Positions 5,511-8,601 of a stretch of DNA of 8,601 bases are shown in pieces. How positions within the stretch are numbered: position 1 is the stretch's first letter; each line of letters starts with the position of its first letter. Source of the DNA: Rikenellaceae bacterium (GTDB lineage Bacteria; Bacteroidota; Bacteroidia; Bacteroidales; UBA932). The stretch lies in contig CAAFZB010000035.1 in assembly GCA_900767405.1 (NCBI GenBank), positions 1 to 8,601 on the forward strand, written 5' to 3'. Below the pieces are notes generated by a model that did not search any database, was not told the DNA's origin, and saw nothing but the letters and a program-made list of their open reading frames with translations. Made by a program: the position numbers and the translations under genes.

Positions 5511-6784
5511 TCATAAGACGGCATATCCACGAGACCTGTTCCTGAAAGGTTGAACAGGATGGTTTTCTGCTCGCCGCTCCGTTTGCATTCCAGCGCTTCG
5601 CGAATGGTTGCGGCAATGGCGTGCCCGGACTCCGGAGCGGGAATGATACCCTCGGCCTTTGCGAAAAGTACGGATGCTTTGAAGGCTTCGTTCTGGGCAA
5701 TGTCCATTCCTTCCATAAGAGAGTCCTTGACAAGCTGTGAAGCGATTGCACCGGCTCCGTGGTAGCGCAGTCCTCCGGCGTGGATGTTTGAAGGCGTGAA
5801 CGTATGTCCCAGGGAATACATCGGAATAAGAGGGGTGTATCCTGCTTCGTCTCCGAAGTCATAACCGAATTTGCCTTTGGTAAGTTTGGGACAGGATTCG
5901 GGTTCGGCGGCAATGAACCGGGTGTGCCTTTCTCCGCTCAGGTTATGCCTCATAAACGGGAATGCGATTCCTCCAAAGTTGGAACCTCCGCCGAAGCAGG
6001 CAATCACAATGTCGGGGTAGTCACCCGCCATTTCCATCTGCTTTTCTGCCTCCAGTCCTATTATGGTCTGGTGCAGGCTCACGTGGTTCATCGTGGAACC
6101 CAGCGCGTATTTGCAGCCTGGAGTCATCCGCGCAAGCTCGACGGCCTCGGAAATCGCGGTTCCCAGGGACCCCTGATGATGAGGGTTCGCGGTGAGGATG
6201 TCTTTCCCTGCCCTGGTGGACATGGAGGGGGAAGGGGTTACCTGGGCTCCGAATACCTGCATCATCGAACGGCGGTAGGGCTTTTGTTCGTAAGTGAGTT
6301 TCACCTGATATACTGCCGCCTCCAGACCGAAGACCCTGGCTGCATAGGCGAGTGCGGTGCCCCATTGCCCGGCTCCTGTCTCGGTGGTGATGTTTGTGGC
6401 ACCTTCCTGTTTGCAGTAGTATGCCTGAGGCAGGGCGGAATTAAGTTTGTGCGACCCTATCGGGCTTACGCTTTCATTCTTGCAATAAATGTGGGCTGGA
6501 GTTCCGAGGGCTTCCTCAAGTCCGTAGGCCCTTACCAGAGGGGTGCTGCGGTAATAAGCGTATTTCTCCAGTACGGGCCCGGGAATGTCTATCCAGCGGT
6601 CGGTGGTGTTGAGCTCCTGCTTCGAGCACTCCAGACAGAAAATCTTGCTCAGATCCTCTACCGTTACGGGCTTTTTTGTTGCGGGGTTGAGCATAGGCTC
6701 CGGCTTGTCCGGAAGGTCGGCCAGAATATTGTACCACTGCTGCGGAATTTCGGATTCCGCCAGGAAAAATCTTTTCTGTTTCAT
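5465..6784 (-). CDS. trpB: Tryptophan synthase beta chain, TrpB2-type, stand-alone
   Basis: A PLP enzyme of 439 residues that joins indole to L-serine to give L-tryptophan in the cytoplasm. The start at 6784 (MKQKRFFLAESEIPQQWYNI) is chosen over ATG 6826 because it gives the usual TrpB2 N-terminus, and because the upstream ATG lies before the -7 element's probable transcription start. The N-terminal extension and the roughly 440-residue length mark the TrpB2 subgroup rather than the roughly 400-residue TrpB1. Visible residues are the PLP Schiff-base Lys113 in GSHKLN, catalytic Glu135 in TETGAGQWG, and the PLP-phosphate loop GGGSN at 265-269. C-terminal blocks include PAPESGHA and FNLSGTGLVD. 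No trpA or other trp gene is present. TrpB2 enzymes often work without TrpA and may salvage free indole; that role here is inference. The predicted mRNA leader (about 24 nt) leaves no room for an attenuator or T-box. Confidence 0.95.
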   Translation of the reverse strand: MKQKRFFLAESEIPQQWYNILADLPDKPEPMLNPATKKPVTVEDLSKIFCLECSKQELNTTDRWIDIPGPVLEKYAYYRSTPLVRAYGLEEALGTPAHIYCKNESVSPIGSHKLNSALPQAYYCKQEGATNITTETGAGQWGTALAYAARVFGLEAAVYQVKLTYEQKPYRRSMMQVFGAQVTPSPSMSTRAGKDILTANPHHQGSLGTAISEAVELARMTPGCKYALGSTMNHVSLHQTIIGLEAEKQMEMAGDYPDIVIACFGGGSNFGGIAFPFMRHNLSGERHTRFIAAEPESCPKLTKGKFGYDFGDEAGYTPLIPMYSLGHTFTPSNIHAGGLRYHGAGAIASQLVKDSLMEGMDIAQNEAFKASVLFAKAEGIIPAPESGHAIAATIREALECKRSGEQKTILFNLSGTGLVDMPSYDQYMQGNLIDFKYEL

Positions 6785-6814
6785 ATTTGATATGGGGTCA
6801 CTTCGTTTGTCTTG

Positions 6815-6847
6815 CAAAAATAGCATATTTCGTCAGCAAGTTACAAT
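6815..6847 (-). promoter_or_regulatory. trpB promoter (Bacteroidota type)
   Basis: On the minus strand TATTTTTG (6822-6815) is an exact match to the -7 consensus TAnnTTTG. ATTG (6847-6844) is one base off the -33 TTTG, and the spacer is 21 nt, within the known 19-21 nt range. The predicted start of transcription is near 6808, giving a leader of about 24 nt before the ATG at 6784. Confidence 0.7.
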
Positions 6848-6856
6848 AAAAATTCG

Positions 6857-6864
6857 TATATTTG
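6857..6864 (+). promoter_or_regulatory. -7 element of the tRNA-Gly/secA promoter
   Basis: TATATTTG is an exact TAnnTTTG match ending 9 nt before the tRNA, so transcription should begin just upstream of its mature 5' end. I see no clear -33 TTTG at the expected distance. It is divergent from the trpB promoter: the trpB -33 box (6844-6847) lies only 9 bp from this element, so the two polymerase sites overlap and probably compete. Confidence 0.6.
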
Positions 6865-6873
6865 TAGTCATTC

Positions 6874-6944
6874 GCGGGATTAGCACATCGGTAGTGCATT
6901 GGCTTCCCAAGCCAAGGAGGCGGGTCCGACTCCCGTATCCCGCT
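6874..6944 (+). tRNA. tRNA-Gly, anticodon CCC
   Basis: A full cloverleaf folds in 71 nt. The acceptor stem pairs GCGGGAT (6874-6880) with ATCCCGC (6937-6943). The D stem is GCAC/GTGC with a GG-containing loop, and the anticodon stem TTGGC/GCCAA holds loop TTCCCAA (anticodon 6906-6908). The variable loop has four bases, and the T stem is GCGGG/CCCGT with loop TCCGACT. The discriminator is T (6944) and CCA is not encoded, as usual in this phylum. One oddity is C instead of T at the position equivalent to 55 (6926), next to T54. It reads GGG codons. Confidence 0.95.
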
Positions 6945-6961
6945 CTAATTTGTTTATAGAG

Positions 6962-8601
6962 ATGAGTTTTGCCGGAATTATTAAGGCTTTGTTCGGTTCA
7001 AAGGCCGACAGAGACTATAAAGCCATAAAGCCTACGCTGGATAAGGTGCTCTCTGCATATGAGACGGTTGACAAACTGTCAGACGATGAGCTCAGGGCCC
7101 TTTCTGCAAGTCTTAGGCAGAAACTGCGCGAAGCAGAGGAGCCGTTCGAAAACAGAATCCGTGAAATCAAGGAACAGCTGGAGCAGGATATCCCACTTTC
7201 AGAAAAGGAATCTCTGGCCACGGAGTCGGACAAACAGGTGAAGGAGGAGGATGAGGCGATAGAGAAAACCCTCAATGAAATACTGCCTCAGGCTTTTGCC
7301 ATCGTGAAATCCACGGCCCGTCGTTTCAAGGAAAACGAGACCATTGTGGTAACCGCCACTGATTTCGACCGCGACCTGAGCGTAGACCACGATTTCGTAA
7401 CCATAGAGGGGGACAAGGCAGTTTACCGTAACCATTGGAAAGCGGGTGGAAATGAAATCACCTGGGATATGGTGCACTATGACGTGCAGCTGGTGGGTGG
7501 TATCGCACTTCATCAGGGAAAGATTGCCGAAATGGCTACCGGAGAAGGAAAGACTCTTGTAGCGACCCTGCCAGTATTCCTGAACGCACTTGCCGGAAAG
7601 GGCGTGCATATGGTGACCGTCAACGATTATCTGTCCAAGCGAGACTCCGAATGGATGGGTCCGCTGTATATGTTCCACGGATTGAGCGTGGACTGCATCG
7701 ACAAGCACCAGCCAAACTCCGATGCCAGAAGAAAGGCTTACGAGTGTGACGTTACTTTCGGTACCAACAATGAATTCGGTTTCGACTACCTTCGTGACAA
7801 TATGGTTATCGTGCAGGACGATCTTGTTCAGCGCAAGCACCATTTTGCAATTGTGGATGAGGTAGACTCCGTGCTTATTGACGATGCCCGTACCCCTCTC
7901 ATCATATCCGGTCCGGTGGCCAGGGATGAGGATGACGCCCAGTTTATGGAGTATCGTCCCTATGTGGAGAAACTGTACCAGGCCCAGCGCGCCCTGGTGA
8001 ACCAGGTCCTCAATGAAGCCAAGAAAAAGATTGCCGAGGGCAATGAAAAGGACGGAGGATTGCTTTTGCTCCGTGCCCACAAGGGCTTGCCCAAATACCA
8101 GCCGCTCATCAAATATCTGAGCGAACCCGGAATCAAGGTGATTCTTCAGAAGACGGAGAATTACTATATGCAGGACAATGAGCGTGAAATGCCCACTGTC
8201 ACCGATCCTCTCTATTTCGTCATAACGGAGCAGCACCATTCTGTAGATATGACCGACAAGGGACACGAAATGCTTGCCTCCCAGGTGGGCGACGACAATT
8301 TCTTCGTGCTTCCCGACGTTGGTGCCGCCACAGCCGAGATAGAGCATATGGACATAGAACCCTTGGAGAAACAGCGCCGCAAGGATGAGGTTCTCGAGGA
8401 ATTCTCGATAAAGAGCGAACGCGTCCATACGATGATTCAGCTTCTCAAGGCATACACTATGTTTGAGAAGGATGTGGACTATGTCCTGGTGAATGAGAAC
8501 GGGGTTGAGAAAGTCAAGATCGTAGATGAGTCTACCGGTCGTATTATGGAGGGCCGCCGCTGGTCTGACGGACTTCATCAGGCTGTCGAGGCCAAGGAGA
8601 A
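6962..8601 (+). CDS. secA: Preprotein translocase ATPase SecA, 5' part
   Basis: SecA drives secretory proteins through SecYEG by ATP hydrolysis at the inner membrane. The first 546 codons are present; the rest lies beyond the edge. The N-terminus [18 protein letters not shown] is typical and fixes the start at 6962. Walker A is MATGEGKT (191-198) and Walker B is DEVD (299-302), followed by [11 protein letters not shown]. The preprotein cross-linking domain then runs to the [16 protein letters not shown] return into the first nucleotide-binding domain. Walker A sits about 90 residues later than in E. coli. A charged, probably coiled-coil insertion (about 57-105) and a second one (about 120-175) account for this, and a further insertion lies in the cross-linking domain (about 335-405). 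Such insertions are known for Bacteroidota SecA. The gene starts 17 nt after tRNA-Gly with no separate promoter visible, so it is probably read through from the tRNA promoter. Confidence 0.97.
   Translation, partial: MSFAGIIKALFGSKADRDYKAIKPTLDKVLSAYETVDKLSDDELRALSASLRQKLREAEEPFENRIREIKEQLEQDIPLSEKESLATESDKQVKEEDEAIEKTLNEILPQAFAIVKSTARRFKENETIVVTATDFDRDLSVDHDFVTIEGDKAVYRNHWKAGGNEITWDMVHYDVQLVGGIALHQGKIAEMATGEGKTLVATLPVFLNALAGKGVHMVTVNDYLSKRDSEWMGPLYMFHGLSVDCIDKHQPNSDARRKAYECDVTFGTNNEFGFDYLRDNMVIVQDDLVQRKHHFAIVDEVDSVLIDDARTPLIISGPVARDEDDAQFMEYRPYVEKLYQAQRALVNQVLNEAKKKIAEGNEKDGGLLLLRAHKGLPKYQPLIKYLSEPGIKVILQKTENYYMQDNEREMPTVTDPLYFVITEQHHSVDMTDKGHEMLASQVGDDNFFVLPDVGAATAEIEHMDIEPLEKQRRKDEVLEEFSIKSERVHTMIQLLKAYTMFEKDVDYVLVNENGVEKVKIVDESTGRIMEGRRWSDGLHQAVEAKE

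Noticed and set aside
5804..6790. 328-codon plus-strand open frame
   Set aside because: It is a codon shadow antisense to trpB, which has all catalytic motifs.
6785..6808. Tryptophan leader peptide or T-box before trpB
   Set aside because: The predicted leader is only about 24 nt and has no Trp codons or antiterminator folds.
6785..6826. Upstream in-frame ATG for trpB
   Set aside because: It lies upstream of the probable transcription start and adds residues foreign to TrpB2.
7199..8578. 459-codon minus-strand open frame
   Set aside because: It is antisense to secA, and its length reflects the biased codon use of secA. No recognisable domain.

Overview
The window looks like chromosomal DNA from a member of the Bacteroidales (Bacteroidota), probably a gut or host-associated lineage. 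The evidence is a NigD-like lipoprotein, a DUF4493/DUF6359-type lipoprotein, a SecA with the long insertions of that phylum, promoters of the TAnnTTTG type, and start codons without Shine-Dalgarno sequences. Base composition is roughly balanced. I cannot name a genus. No IS element, phage gene, CRISPR array or rRNA was seen.

Layout. Positions 2-673 (+) hold the 3' part of pyrB, aspartate carbamoyltransferase. Its catalytic chain runs directly into a four-cysteine zinc module like the C-terminal domain of the regulatory chain PyrI. At 692-3424 (+) one uninterrupted frame encodes a complete RhaT-type L-rhamnose/proton symporter joined to a GH78 alpha-L-rhamnosidase. Positions 3445-4143 (+) encode a NigD-like lipoprotein, and 4153-5238 (-) a convergent DUF4493-type lipoprotein. 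The 226 bp at 5239-5464 hold a compact set of signals: two minus-strand terminator-like hairpins behind trpB, a possible promoter for the lipoprotein gene, and a 21-nt inverted repeat whose arms both include an ATG and whose left arm carries an 8-nt partial duplication. Positions 5465-6784 (-) encode a stand-alone TrpB2-type tryptophan synthase beta chain. A divergent promoter region (about 6808-6873) separates it from tRNA-Gly(CCC) at 6874-6944 (+). The gene for SecA starts 17 nt after the tRNA at 6962 and runs off the end.

How the genes relate. pyrB, rhaT-GH78 and the NigD-like gene are closely spaced on one strand and could share a transcript, though their functions are unrelated. Within the fusion protein, the positive-inside rule places the hydrolase in the periplasm, where rhamnose released from glycans could be taken up by the attached symporter. 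trpB has no trpA beside it, as is usual for TrpB2. tRNA-Gly and secA appear to be transcribed together.

Most interesting points, in order: the RhaT-GH78 transporter-hydrolase fusion; the inverted repeat around the lipoprotein promoter, a possible invertible switch; and the PyrB-zinc-module fusion lacking the allosteric domain.
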